DNA of 64,000 bases, from contig CAYYKD010000003.1 of NCBI GenBank assembly GCA_964471825.1, positions 74,349-138,348 on the forward strand. Direction: 5' to 3'. This stretch comes from CAYYKD01 sp964471825 (GTDB lineage Bacteria; Spirochaetota; GWE2-31-10; CAYYKD01). The translations under genes were made by a program, and so were the position numbers. Positions 42,814 to 50,760 of the stretch are shown here, one piece after another (positions within the stretch are counted from its first letter, which is position 1; every line of letters starts with the position of its first letter). Under the pieces are notes generated by a model. That model ran no database searches. It saw only the letters and a list, made by a program, of their open reading frames with translations, and was not told the DNA's origin.

Positions 42814-43707
42814 ATGAATATAAATAGAAATAAAAATATTAAAATAATAGTAAAAAAACTTTTTTCTATAGCTCTAGTAGTTATAGGTATGACAGTTATA
42901 CCGGCCTGTCAGACGGTTAAAGGTGTTTATAATTATGCAAGGGAGAATCACAGCGTTAAACTGACAATTACAGAGGATAGCAAGCAGGTTAGAAGGGGTC
43001 GCTTGAGCGGAACTTTAATAAGTCCTGCCTATTTTGGCGGAGTTATTTCAACGGATTCATCAGGTGATCAAGTTTTGATTGTTGATGAGTTTGGATATTT
43101 TACTAACTGGTTTGACGGATGGACTCAAGCCCTGCATGAAGCCGGCGGCTCAGTAAAGATAGAATTAAACAAGGACAGATCGTTTAACATTGTTGTAAGG
43201 GAGGAACTCTTTGTAGGTGAAATAAAAACCGCACAGACACGCTATGCCGATCTATACTACAAGGGTGATAGAGCAAATGAGTTGTTGAGGAATAGAATAG
43301 CAAGAATCAAGTCGGTAAATGAGTATCTCGTTGAATATGGAATGCCTATGTTCTTTAGTTCAGCTATTTACCCTCCTGTTTTTTCTACATCTAAGAGTGA
43401 TAAAAAGCAGAAGACATTTTTTGAGGCAACCCGTTCACTACTGTTTCCTGAGATGTATCCATTCGGGGCCGTTAAGGTGGACTACCAGGCAAAAAGTACC
43501 TATGAGCTTGCCGATTCAATACTCTGGAATAGACAGTATTCAGAGAAGATGTTTCCTGAACACCTTAGGGATGTGCGAAATGGCGGTTCACTCTATAAGG
43601 ACTATGAGGAATCAATAGAGTTGTTCTATGTTTTTTACAATCTGGATTATTTTTTGAGAATGTTAGTTTTAAATACACCATTAAATACACCATTAAATTC
43701 ACAATGA
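42814..43707 (+). CDS. Hypothetical lipoprotein next to the TonB-type receptor
   Basis: I do not recognise the family. The 297-residue protein has a lysine-rich N-terminus, a hydrophobic stretch and a lipobox-like V-I-P-A-C (Cys about 32). The mature part has beta strands with F-G-Y-F-T-N-W-F-D-G-W-T (about 92-103) and a mostly helical C-terminal half. AAGGAAAACGCAAT precedes the ATG. It probably shares a transcript with the receptor gene and could be a surface-exposed or periplasmic partner. The C-terminus reads L-N-T-P-L-N-T-P-L-N-S-Q, encoded by a 12-bp tandem repeat, so its last residues look like a recent slippage product. Confidence 0.6.
   Translation: MNINRNKNIKIIVKKLFSIALVVIGMTVIPACQTVKGVYNYARENHSVKLTITEDSKQVRRGRLSGTLISPAYFGGVISTDSSGDQVLIVDEFGYFTNWFDGWTQALHEAGGSVKIELNKDRSFNIVVREELFVGEIKTAQTRYADLYYKGDRANELLRNRIARIKSVNEYLVEYGMPMFFSSAIYPPVFSTSKSDKKQKTFFEATRSLLFPEMYPFGAVKVDYQAKSTYELADSILWNRQYSEKMFPEHLRDVRNGGSLYKDYEESIELFYVFYNLDYFLRMLVLNTPLNTPLNSQ
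43669..43704 (+). repeat. Three 12-bp tandem repeats at the end of the lipoprotein gene
   Basis: TTAAATACACCA occurs twice exactly and a third time as TTAAATTCACAA, ending one base before the TGA stop. Confidence 0.92.
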
Positions 43708-43802
43708 TAGCGAATAAATAATCATAGAGATTGCTAACTACAAGTGAGCCTTTAAATATGTTTGAAAAACAGAAGTATAATATTAATATTTAATCTGCCA
43801 AG

Positions 43803-44282
43803 CTAATTGTAGGCTATTTTTTTTATGATTGTAATAATCCTGTTGTTTATATGATACTGTCCAGAAAACTTAAATTCTCCCATTTCAAGACATAATTTTA
43901 GTTTAACAGGTAATTCATTAATTTTTTTAATATATTCTTCCACCTTTTCTTTGATCTTAAGTAAAACGCTCTTGAAACGGCCACGCCAGACTGTACCGAA
44001 TCGGTTAAATCTTCTGTTAAATCGAATTGAGAAGGACTGCTTAATCCATTGCATTACAACTGATATATCTGTTTTACCGATTGTTTGAATTACTATCTGA
44101 AACTCATCTTTAAGAATGATGAAATTTTCAATTATAATATCGAATTTGATCATTGCCTCTTCCATAACTTCCATAAAAATTGATTGTGTTTCTTCTGAGC
44201 AGAGTTTTTGAGCTGTTTCCGGAACAACGCTTGATTTTACAAAATATGTTCCGCCTTCTACTTTTTCTCGGTTTTTTCTCAT
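43803..44282 (-). CDS. RAYT-like (Y1/IS200-type) transposase relative with altered catalytic site
   Basis: A 159-residue protein aligning with REP-associated tyrosine transposases. It has the N-terminal M-R-K-N-R, the helix F-M-E-V-M-E-E-A-M-I-K-F, and a very typical V-M-Q-W-I-K-Q-S-F-S-I-R-F-N-R-R-F-N-R plus V-W-R-G-R-F-K-S block (about 79-108). The end pattern is E-Y-I-K-K-I-N-E-L-P-V-K-L. In active relatives the HUH motif reads N-H-x-H just after the M-G/M-P turn; here it is L-K-D-E-F-Q, so both histidines are gone. The early Y-H-V is Y-F-V. A catalytically dead, possibly domesticated protein is inferred. AAGGA precedes the ATG. A GGGACAACC element lies 115 bp upstream. Confidence 0.75.
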   Translation of the reverse strand: MRKNREKVEGGTYFVKSSVVPETAQKLCSEETQSIFMEVMEEAMIKFDIIIENFIILKDEFQIVIQTIGKTDISVVMQWIKQSFSIRFNRRFNRFGTVWRGRFKSVLLKIKEKVEEYIKKINELPVKLKLCLEMGEFKFSGQYHINNRIITIIKKIAYN

Positions 44283-44397
44283 AATCTGTCCTTATAATTT
44301 GGATTTTTAATATATCACTTAGTTAAAACGATTTTTTTGATTTATTATTTATGGAATTGACAAAAGAGTTACAATTTTTTTTTGAAGAATATCAAGC

Positions 44398-44462
44398 GGG
44401 ACAACCTATTGCCGTTGATAGTGGTTTTTTCACCCAAGACTAGACTGGCATAGGTTGTCCCC
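44398..44462 (+). repeat. GGGACAACCTA/TAGGTTGTCCC element, copy C
   Basis: A 65-bp element. Left end GGGACAACCTATTGCC pairs with right end GGCATAGGTTGTCCC (15 pairs, one bulged T). The interior shares GTTGA and GACTAGAC with copy D. It lies in the 359-bp divergent gap between the RAYT-like gene and a cyclase gene. That gap also has a 12-bp tandem repeat (ATTGTAGAGGCT, 44508-44531) and no other gene. Confidence 0.85.
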
Positions 44463-44641
44463 TACAGATAGTACACAGCCTAGAGTGACAATTCAATTCT
44501 TTATCATATTGTAGAGGCTATTGTAGAGAATTAATATTTAGAAATCATATACACAAAACCTTCCACTAAAAATTTATTAAAGACTAATAAAAATATCTTT
44601 ATAAATTGCATTAATTTAATTTTTTTGTTAAATCTTTCTAT

Positions 44642-46633
44642 ATGGGAAACAAAAAGCTAAGCCGCTCACTATTACAGTACGATGTTATTACTCTTATTAT
44701 GATCTATATTATTGTATTTCTAATGTTTGAGGTCTTAATAAAGAATCTTCTTGTCAATTATAAAGTTGATAGTCTAAACGAGAATCTTGTGTCGCTACAA
44801 TTGGACTTCTTTGACGCTGTAACCTCACTTGAGGAGAAGTCAATTCTAAGTTATGACGAATATATTAGAAATATTATCGACTATTCTAAAAGGTCAACAC
44901 TCAGCAGACTGAAATATGATAACAGTATTGTTGCAATAGTATTTCCTGATGAGTATGGGTTAACCACATTTGGCTCAAAGAATAAGTTTGATAGAGTGTT
45001 AAACAAAGACAGCTATGGGTTAATCCATCGAGTTCTGTTTAACGGTGATTCAAATTCCAAGTATTCTTCAAACAAGGGCTCAAAAAACATAAAAAAAAGA
45101 GACAAATATATAGAGTTAAATGCTGACAGCTCAGAATATATTGCTATAGCTCAGATCTCAACGAAGGGGATAAAGTCTGGTTTGGAGCGTAATTCAGATG
45201 AGGATATTTACCCGATATTTATTGTTGGTGATAAAAGAGGCGATTTCTTTTATATAATTAATCTGGCAGAGATAATATTTATATTCTGGCTTACTGTAGT
45301 ATTTTTAATATTAGGTACCTTTAAGTTTCTTGCAACCAAGCGATCAACAGTACAGATCTACGAATTCAGTAATATGTTGAATGAAGAATCTGAAAATATA
45401 ACTCAGAAAGGTATAGTTGGCGGTTCATTAAGAAAGATAGAAACAGAGTTTGTTGAGATAGAGAATCTTAATACAGCATCAGCATCCCTAAGCAATTCCC
45501 TTAAAGAGTTAAGAAGAATAGTACAGGGTACAACTACAGAGGAATTTTTTATAGGAACAATAACAAATAATAAGAGTATTACTGAACAGCATGATGTTTT
45601 TGTTACAGTTATGTTTCTCGATATAAAGGGATTTACGGGTATATCAGAGAAGCACAAATCAAATGCAATGGTTATTGGTAATACAATTTTTAGTCATGTA
45701 GGTAAGATAATCAAGGAACATGGAGGACAGATAAGAAAGCTCCTGGGTGATGCCGCACTAATAACATTTAAAAATCCACCCGACACCGGTTCAAATTCTG
45801 CACTAAATGCGGTTTCTGCCGGCATAAGGATACTAAACGATGTCTCTACGATATGTGACAAGCTTAATGAGTTATTTAACCCTGAAAAATCATCTGATCT
45901 CATGATAGATTTCAATTTTAGAATTGGGCTTGATTCGGGTACAATTGGAGAGGGGCTATACGGTACAGAGGATAATTTTGAGTATGGTATAATCGGTGAT
46001 GCAGTGAATACGGCATCTAGATTTGAGTCATTAAACAAGCAGTACAATACAAATATTTTAGTATCTGATAATACCTATAATGAACTTATAAGTGTGATTG
46101 TTTCAATATATGGTATAAAAAATGAGGCAAAATCCATAGAGACGAAGATCGCGGACACTCTAAAAGTGCGGTGGTTCTGTGTTGATACGGCCAGACCAAA
46201 GGGTAAGATTAAGCCAAATAAGATATACACGCTTTCCTATTTACAAAAAGACAACCTAAGGTTGCTCGGACAAGGAGAATGCTTTAACATTGAGATTTTT
46301 GGAGGTTTCTCAGAACTGCTTGAAAGATTTCATCAGAGCATTCAACTATGGAAAAAAACAGTTGAACCGGAAAGTGATGCTGCTCTAGTAAACGCTGCTC
46401 TAGTAAATGCAAAAAAAGAATGGTCAAATATTGCAAAACATTTTGCTCAATACATGATAGACAAAAACTTTAAAGTAGCAGAGCCGTTTCTAAAACTTAT
46501 ATTAAACTATCAGGAGTTCAATCGACTTCAAGCAGACTATGAAGGTTGGAAAGATAGGGAGATATATGACCTAAAAATTCCATCGTCTGATTGGATTAGC
46601 AACCCCTACGGATGCAGGGAGTTGGATAAATGA
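44642..46633 (+). CDS. Membrane class III adenylate/guanylate cyclase
   Basis: A 663-residue protein with two membrane segments (about 13-36 and 199-222) around an extracytoplasmic region, then the catalytic domain (about 315-490). Metal Asp residues lie in F-L-D-I-K-G-F-T and L-L-G-D-A-A-L. The transition-state pair Asn/Arg is in G-D-A-V-N-T-A-S-R-F, and the adenine-selecting Lys/Asp positions look like R-K-L-L and I-I-G-D. Adenylate cyclase activity is therefore likely. The C-terminal 150 residues are helical and contain a 15-bp duplication (A-A-L-V-N twice). No ribosome-binding site precedes the ATG; a TTGCAT-N16-TTAAAT promoter candidate ends eight bases before it. The stop overlaps the next start (ATGATAA). 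Confidence 0.88.
   Translation: MGNKKLSRSLLQYDVITLIMIYIIVFLMFEVLIKNLLVNYKVDSLNENLVSLQLDFFDAVTSLEEKSILSYDEYIRNIIDYSKRSTLSRLKYDNSIVAIVFPDEYGLTTFGSKNKFDRVLNKDSYGLIHRVLFNGDSNSKYSSNKGSKNIKKRDKYIELNADSSEYIAIAQISTKGIKSGLERNSDEDIYPIFIVGDKRGDFFYIINLAEIIFIFWLTVVFLILGTFKFLATKRSTVQIYEFSNMLNEESENITQKGIVGGSLRKIETEFVEIENLNTASASLSNSLKELRRIVQGTTTEEFFIGTITNNKSITEQHDVFVTVMFLDIKGFTGISEKHKSNAMVIGNTIFSHVGKIIKEHGGQIRKLLGDAALITFKNPPDTGSNSALNAVSAGIRILNDVSTICDKLNELFNPEKSSDLMIDFNFRIGLDSGTIGEGLYGTEDNFEYGIIGDAVNTASRFESLNKQYNTNILVSDNTYNELISVIVSIYGIKNEAKSIETKIADTLKVRWFCVDTARPKGKIKPNKIYTLSYLQKDNLRLLGQGECFNIEIFGGFSELLERFHQSIQLWKKTVEPESDAALVNAALVNAKKEWSNIAKHFAQYMIDKNFKVAEPFLKLILNYQEFNRLQADYEGWKDREIYDLKIPSSDWISNPYGCRELDK
46379..46408 (+). 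repeat. 15-bp in-frame tandem duplication in the cyclase gene
   Basis: GCTGCTCTAGTAAAC is followed by GCTGCTCTAGTAAAT, giving A-A-L-V-N-A-A-L-V-N in the protein. Confidence 0.9.
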
Positions 46634-48159
46634 TAAAAAAAATAATAAGTAAATTTAAAAAGCTATCAACGATTCGGTTTGTAAAAGAGTCTCTCTATGG
46701 AATTGGAACAGTAGTTTTAATTGTCGCAATAATAGCCTCAATAACAGCATTAAAAGATAAAAAAAGTCTTATTGTGTTTGAGGATGAACAAAATATTCTG
46801 TCATTTTTGAATGATACAGAACGAAAACTTCTAATTGAAGAAAAATCAAAACTCGAAAGTGAGTTAAAACTTTTGTATTCTCAAAGATTCAGCCATAGTT
46901 CGGCCCTGTCGCAGGAGGAGAAAAAAAGAATATCTGATAAAATTGCGGAAATAGAAGAAAAAAAACGACAAAATGAAAGCAGCTATTCAAAAAACAAACA
47001 GGAGCTTGACACATTAAAGGCGAAAATGTCAAGTAGTGAAAACCTCCTCAATGATATGCAGTTAATAATAAAAAAAACCTCGGATGAACTGGAAAAGGTA
47101 AAGAAAGAAAAAGATAATAGTGAGGTTTACTGGAAAAACTATAAGGATTTTTTAAAAAGCTCTGTAAAAAATGTAGCAGTCTCTACTAACAACGAGTCAA
47201 ATCTAAATCGTGAGTTCGAAAACAGTGATGGAAAGTTCTTTATCGCCGGCCAATTTCAAAAATTGCTTGATATTATCAAACAGTTGAATGAAGATAATAG
47301 TAAAAAATCGGCTAGAATTTTAGAACTCGAACAGAGTTTGATTGACGAGTCCGACTCTAATCGATTGAAGGAATCATCTGTTTCCTCAATAGTATCAATT
47401 GAATCACTTCAATCAATCAGAGCGGAAGAATATGAGCAAAATCAGAAGTCTATTTCAAAACTTAATGCTGAGATTCTAGATAGAGATGCAGAGATTCTTC
47501 GTCTTAAAAATATTATTTTAAAAATAAATACAGAGAAGAGCAACCTTCAGACAATACAGGAATCGCATGAAGAAGAGAAGCCCGTTATAGAGATAGATGA
47601 CAAAGTATTAATACCCGAAAAAAACATTCAGAAAGATATGAATGAATTGGATATTGATTTCTGGAAAGAGAGGAAATACAGTTGGGTTTTTCCGTTGAAG
47701 GGCGGTTATGTCGATGATCCAGGTAATATTGAATCAAAATTCGGTTACGAACGGCCGGACTCTAATGCATCAAATCCGGGTATATTTATCATTCCAAAGA
47801 TTGCAAGCGGTGTAAAAGTGCTTTCAATGACTGACGGTGTTATTATAAACTATTATTCCTATGTAGGCGGCACCTATGCAATGGAGATTAAGAACGACGA
47901 TGGAACTATAGCCAGATATTGCTATATCAGCTCTTCGTTAAAGACCGGGACAAGAGTATCAAAAGCACAGGTTATTGGAATTGTTCTAAATGTAGGCAGT
48001 AGATATGGACTCCATATAGAGCTATACCAGGGCACTCTAGGGGGGGCTCTTTCAAATATAAATAATACTAAGTACAGGTTCGTGGAACCGAAAAACTATA
48101 TGAGAAGAGGCGACCTTCAAGACCCCTCAGGTATAATGTATTTAAACATTATCTATTGA
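46630..48159 (+). CDS. Coiled-coil protein with degenerate LytM/M23 domain (EnvC/NlpD-like)
   Basis: A 509-residue protein with an N-terminal membrane helix (about 22-44), long coiled-coil stretches (about 65-190 and 210-320) and a C-terminal LytM-like domain (about 350-500). The fold pattern is clear: F-P-L-K-G-G, G-V-K-V-L-S-M-T-D-G-V-I, G-T-R-V-S-K-A-Q-V-I-G. The zinc ligands of active M23 peptidases are not: HxGxD becomes N-P-G-I-F, and the HLHFE site reads G-L-H-I-E-L. EnvC and NlpD, which activate amidases instead of cutting peptidoglycan, are degenerate in the same way. The gene overlaps the cyclase stop by four bases, so membrane cyclase and cell-wall regulator are co-translated. Confidence 0.75.
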   Translation: MIKKIISKFKKLSTIRFVKESLYGIGTVVLIVAIIASITALKDKKSLIVFEDEQNILSFLNDTERKLLIEEKSKLESELKLLYSQRFSHSSALSQEEKKRISDKIAEIEEKKRQNESSYSKNKQELDTLKAKMSSSENLLNDMQLIIKKTSDELEKVKKEKDNSEVYWKNYKDFLKSSVKNVAVSTNNESNLNREFENSDGKFFIAGQFQKLLDIIKQLNEDNSKKSARILELEQSLIDESDSNRLKESSVSSIVSIESLQSIRAEEYEQNQKSISKLNAEILDRDAEILRLKNIILKINTEKSNLQTIQESHEEEKPVIEIDDKVLIPEKNIQKDMNELDIDFWKERKYSWVFPLKGGYVDDPGNIESKFGYERPDSNASNPGIFIIPKIASGVKVLSMTDGVIINYYSYVGGTYAMEIKNDDGTIARYCYISSSLKTGTRVSKAQVIGIVLNVGSRYGLHIELYQGTLGGALSNINNTKYRFVEPKNYMRRGDLQDPSGIMYLNIIY

Positions 48160-48199
48160 GCCTCTCGCAAAAATTCAAAATTTATTTTTGAAAGAGGCC
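48160..48199 (+). repeat. AATTCAAAATTT near-palindrome, copy 2
   Basis: GCCTCT...AGAGGC flank an inner CAAAAAT...ATTTTTG pair, giving a hairpin directly after the LytM gene stop. The core matches copies at 9556 and 53683. No T run follows, so it is a repeat element more than a standard terminator. Confidence 0.75.
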
Positions 48200-48216
48200 T
48201 ATTGACAGGATGTACT

Positions 48217-48477
48217 ATGCCATTTGTTTACATTGCAAGGTGTTCTGATGATACTCTATATACAGGGACAGCAGTTAATCTTGAGAAACGGATAATGACA
48301 CACAATGCCGGAAAGGGTGCGAAATATACGAGAGGAAGGATACCTTTAACCGTTGTTTTTTCAGAGGAGTTTTCAACTCTGGGCGAGGCAATGAAAAGAG
48401 AGTCAATCATTAAAAAGATGAGCAGGAATGAAAAGATGCGAATGGCTGAAATGCAGGGATCCGGCTTAATTATTTAA
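48217..48477 (+). CDS. GIY-YIG nuclease domain protein (YhbQ-like)
   Basis: An 86-residue single GIY-YIG domain: V-Y-I-A-R-C and L-Y-T-G-T-A stand for the GIY...YIG strands, followed by R-I-M-T-H-N-A-G-K-G-A-K-Y-T-R (catalytic Arg region) and a conserved Glu in R-E-S-I-I-K-K. Such small proteins are widespread and poorly understood. I chose ATG 48217 with AGGA six bases upstream; a TTG at 48202 is in frame but would start closer to the repeat element. The last 12 bases overlap the convergent GGDEF gene. Confidence 0.88.
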   Translation: MPFVYIARCSDDTLYTGTAVNLEKRIMTHNAGKGAKYTRGRIPLTVVFSEEFSTLGEAMKRESIIKKMSRNEKMRMAEMQGSGLII

Positions 48478-49686
48478 TTTTTTTTTTGATGATGCGATCT
48501 GAGTCTCAATTATTTTCTTTATAGTGTCGGAAGATTCTCCTGTGTTTAACTTTTTGAAATAGTCCTCGTAGATCACAACTTTATTTCTACCCGATAGCTT
48601 TGCGTGATAGAGTGCCTTGTCAGCTCTGCTTAGTAAATCATTAGGGGTGATGTCCTCAGGATAGAACTCAGATATACCTACACTTATTGTTACTCTAATC
48701 TTATCACCGGCAGTATCCTTAATCTCATGGGATTCTATAGCTCTTCTGAGTCTCTCTGCAGGAATAACAGCATTGCGTGCATTAGTTTCCGGTAATAGAA
48801 CAAGGAATTCTTCACCGCCATACCGTCCGACAGAGTCAACCTCCCTAAATATCCTATGATTCTTTAGTATATCGCCAAATATTCTAAGAACATTATCGCC
48901 GACAAGGTGACCATGCAAGTCATTAATGTTCTTAAAAAAATCAATATCGATCATTAACACAGAGAATACTCCGTAATGATCAAGAAAATTGCCAACGGAT
49001 TGGTTATTCCCAAGTAATTCTGAGCATTTATCCGGGTTCTCTTCTTCGATTACACTTTTAATACGCCAAAGATCACGCATTGTTCTCTTACTTTCATTCT
49101 CAAGTATCTCAACTATTGCTTTTCGATTTAGAATGTTGGTTAGGAAGTCTATCTTGCTGATGTTAACGATGTTTTCATATAATTCCTGAATATTTTCTTT
49201 TTGCTGCTTAATCAACTCTGTATCAGCAATGTACTTAAATGATTCTACTATATAGTTATTGATACGCCCCTCTGTTAGTATTTGACTATAGGCAGACACT
49301 AGAAATGAGGTTAGATTTATGATGTATGATATGTCACCTGGATTAGAGGGCATAAAAAAAGTAAAATCCCTATCTGATATTATTTTATTAATTGATTGTT
49401 CAGACCCCTCTGTAGAGGTAAAGCAGTAAAGTATATGCGGTTTACTAATTTTATGATGAGATATAAAATAACTGTGAATTTGATCCTTTCTAACGATGTT
49501 TATGAGTTCATGATTTATTGCTATTATTGTATTGCCGGAATATATACTGTCATTAAGTTCATTTATAGTTCTTGATAACGATGAAAGATCAGTTAAAACA
49601 ACTGATATCTCATTGCTATTTACTGCCTTAAAAAACTCACGGTAATTTTCAAATAGATCGGTTAGAACGATTAAATATTTTTTCAT
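48466..49686 (-). CDS. GGDEF-domain diguanylate cyclase
   Basis: A protein of about 406 residues. The N-terminal 160 residues have a Rossmann-like pattern (K-K-Y-L-I-V-L-T-D) that may be a receiver-like or sensory part. Then come a short coiled coil and the GGDEF domain (about 190-395) with D-I-D-F-F-K, the active-site G-G-E-E-F (about 290) and the inhibitory I-site R-E-V-D five residues before it. The domain carries about 40 extra residues between D-F-L-T-N-I-L-N-R and the D-I-D strand. It should make c-di-GMP and be product-inhibited. I chose the start at M-K-K-Y (49686); a longer version begins at 49728. Neither has a ribosome-binding site, and TATACT lies nine bases before the chosen ATG. 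Confidence 0.87.
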   Translation of the reverse strand: MKKYLIVLTDLFENYREFFKAVNSNEISVVLTDLSSLSRTINELNDSIYSGNTIIAINHELINIVRKDQIHSYFISHHKISKPHILYCFTSTEGSEQSINKIISDRDFTFFMPSNPGDISYIINLTSFLVSAYSQILTEGRINNYIVESFKYIADTELIKQQKENIQELYENIVNISKIDFLTNILNRKAIVEILENESKRTMRDLWRIKSVIEEENPDKCSELLGNNQSVGNFLDHYGVFSVLMIDIDFFKNINDLHGHLVGDNVLRIFGDILKNHRIFREVDSVGRYGGEEFLVLLPETNARNAVIPAERLRRAIESHEIKDTAGDKIRVTISVGISEFYPEDITPNDLLSRADKALYHAKLSGRNKVVIYEDYFKKLNTGESSDTIKKIIETQIASSKKKLNN

Positions 49687-49762
49687 AGAATAAAAAGTAT
49701 AATATTTTAAGTATTTTGTAAATACCATAAATACAAATTCAAAAAAAAAGATTAATAGATGT

Positions 49763-50578
49763 ATGAAAATATCAATAATATTATTACTTACAATTTATTT
49801 TTTTAGCTGTTCCGGTCAACACAAAACCCTGGACATAGATCCACCCTCTGTAGGTTTTGTATTTGCCTCAGGGTACAATTGGGTTATTTCATTTGACGAA
49901 CCTGTATCGTCTCTCAAGATCGAGTCTGAAAAAGCAGATAAGGTACTTCAAATTAACCCGCTCTATCCACAGGCTAATTTTAGTATAGACTCGAGATATT
50001 TTCTAAATCACTCTATACCCGTTATCAATGAGAGTGTAAAGCTAAGGTTGACATCAGAGGACACAAGTAGTAATAGTTTAACAGAAGAATTAGTTTTTCC
50101 GCCAATCAATCAAAATCCTGCAGATATAAAGATCGTAAAGATAAATACAGTGAAGAGTGCTAAAAAATCACAATCAATAGTATTAGAAAAAAAACATGGA
50201 TCACCTGTTGGATTTAAACTGAATCTCTTAAATCATACTTCAAATTGCGGGATAGAACTTGAAAGTTATTTAACTGTAAATAAATCCTATGAGTTTAAAT
50301 CATCCTCAAACTATAATAATTCTGAGATACGACTTACAGCAACATATGGATTGATATTTATAACAGATAACAATAGTGTAATAACGGATTATTATCTTTA
50401 CTACGATAGCACAAAGAATGAGATTTCAAAATTGATTATACGAAAAAGATTTAAGGATTTTATAAGAATCCTACTTGATGGTGGCGTAGAGGAGGAGGAA
50501 ATTATTATTCATGATATAAATAAAAAAGCGCCCTCTAAAGGACGCCTATTGGGACAGAAGGGACTCGAACCCTCATAG
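49763..50578 (+). CDS. Hypothetical lipoprotein running into a tRNA-Leu gene
   Basis: I do not recognise the family. A short signal peptide with lipobox F-F-S-C (Cys about 16) is followed by a beta-rich mature part of about 240 residues. The frame continues through the tRNA-Leu terminator and 29 bases into the antisense of the tRNA gene, so the last residues (A-P-S-K-G-R-L-L-G-Q-K-G-L-E-P-S) are encoded by RNA-gene sequence. The native stop has probably been lost or displaced. No good ribosome-binding site is seen before the ATG. Confidence 0.6.
   Translation: MKISIILLLTIYFFSCSGQHKTLDIDPPSVGFVFASGYNWVISFDEPVSSLKIESEKADKVLQINPLYPQANFSIDSRYFLNHSIPVINESVKLRLTSEDTSSNSLTEELVFPPINQNPADIKIVKINTVKSAKKSQSIVLEKKHGSPVGFKLNLLNHTSNCGIELESYLTVNKSYEFKSSSNYNNSEIRLTATYGLIFITDNNSVITDYYLYYDSTKNEISKLIIRKRFKDFIRILLDGGVEEEEIIIHDINKKAPSKGRLLGQKGLEPS
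50522..50545 (-). terminator. Rho-independent terminator of tRNA-Leu
   Basis: On the minus strand GCGTCCT...AGGGCGC forms a seven-pair stem with a four-base loop, followed by six T. It begins five bases after the tRNA. On the plus strand the same bases are part of the lipoprotein reading frame. Confidence 0.9.
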
Positions 50579-50633
50579 CGTTTCCGCCACAAACACCTCA
50601 AGCTTGCGTGTCTACCAATTTCACCACCATCCC
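50550..50633 (-). tRNA. tRNA-Leu (anticodon GAG)
   Basis: A class II tRNA of 84 bases. Acceptor GGGATGG/CTGTCCC, anticodon stem CAAGC/GTTTG with loop TTGAGGT (anticodon GAG), a variable arm around TGGCGGAAACGCTA, and T-arm GAGGGTTCGAGTCCCTT. Discriminator A; CCA not encoded. Confidence 0.94.
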
Positions 50634-50643
50634 GTTAAACTAA

Positions 50644-50672
50644 CATATATCAAAATGGAACCGTTTTGTCAA
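50644..50672 (-). promoter_or_regulatory. Promoter of tRNA-Leu
   Basis: Minus strand: TTGACA (50672-50667), 17-base spacer, TATATG (50649-50644), ending ten bases before the first tRNA base. Confidence 0.75.
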
Positions 50673-50760
50673 TCTGAATTTCTATGAGATTTACTTAAGT
50701 TTTTGCAACTAATAAAACACTCTCATATACCTAGATTATATCTATGTTCATGTACAAATA

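Noticed and set aside
44351..44443. 30-codon open frame running into repeat copy C
   Set aside because: No ribosome-binding site, and the matching part of copy D is not open in the same frame, so it is likely chance.
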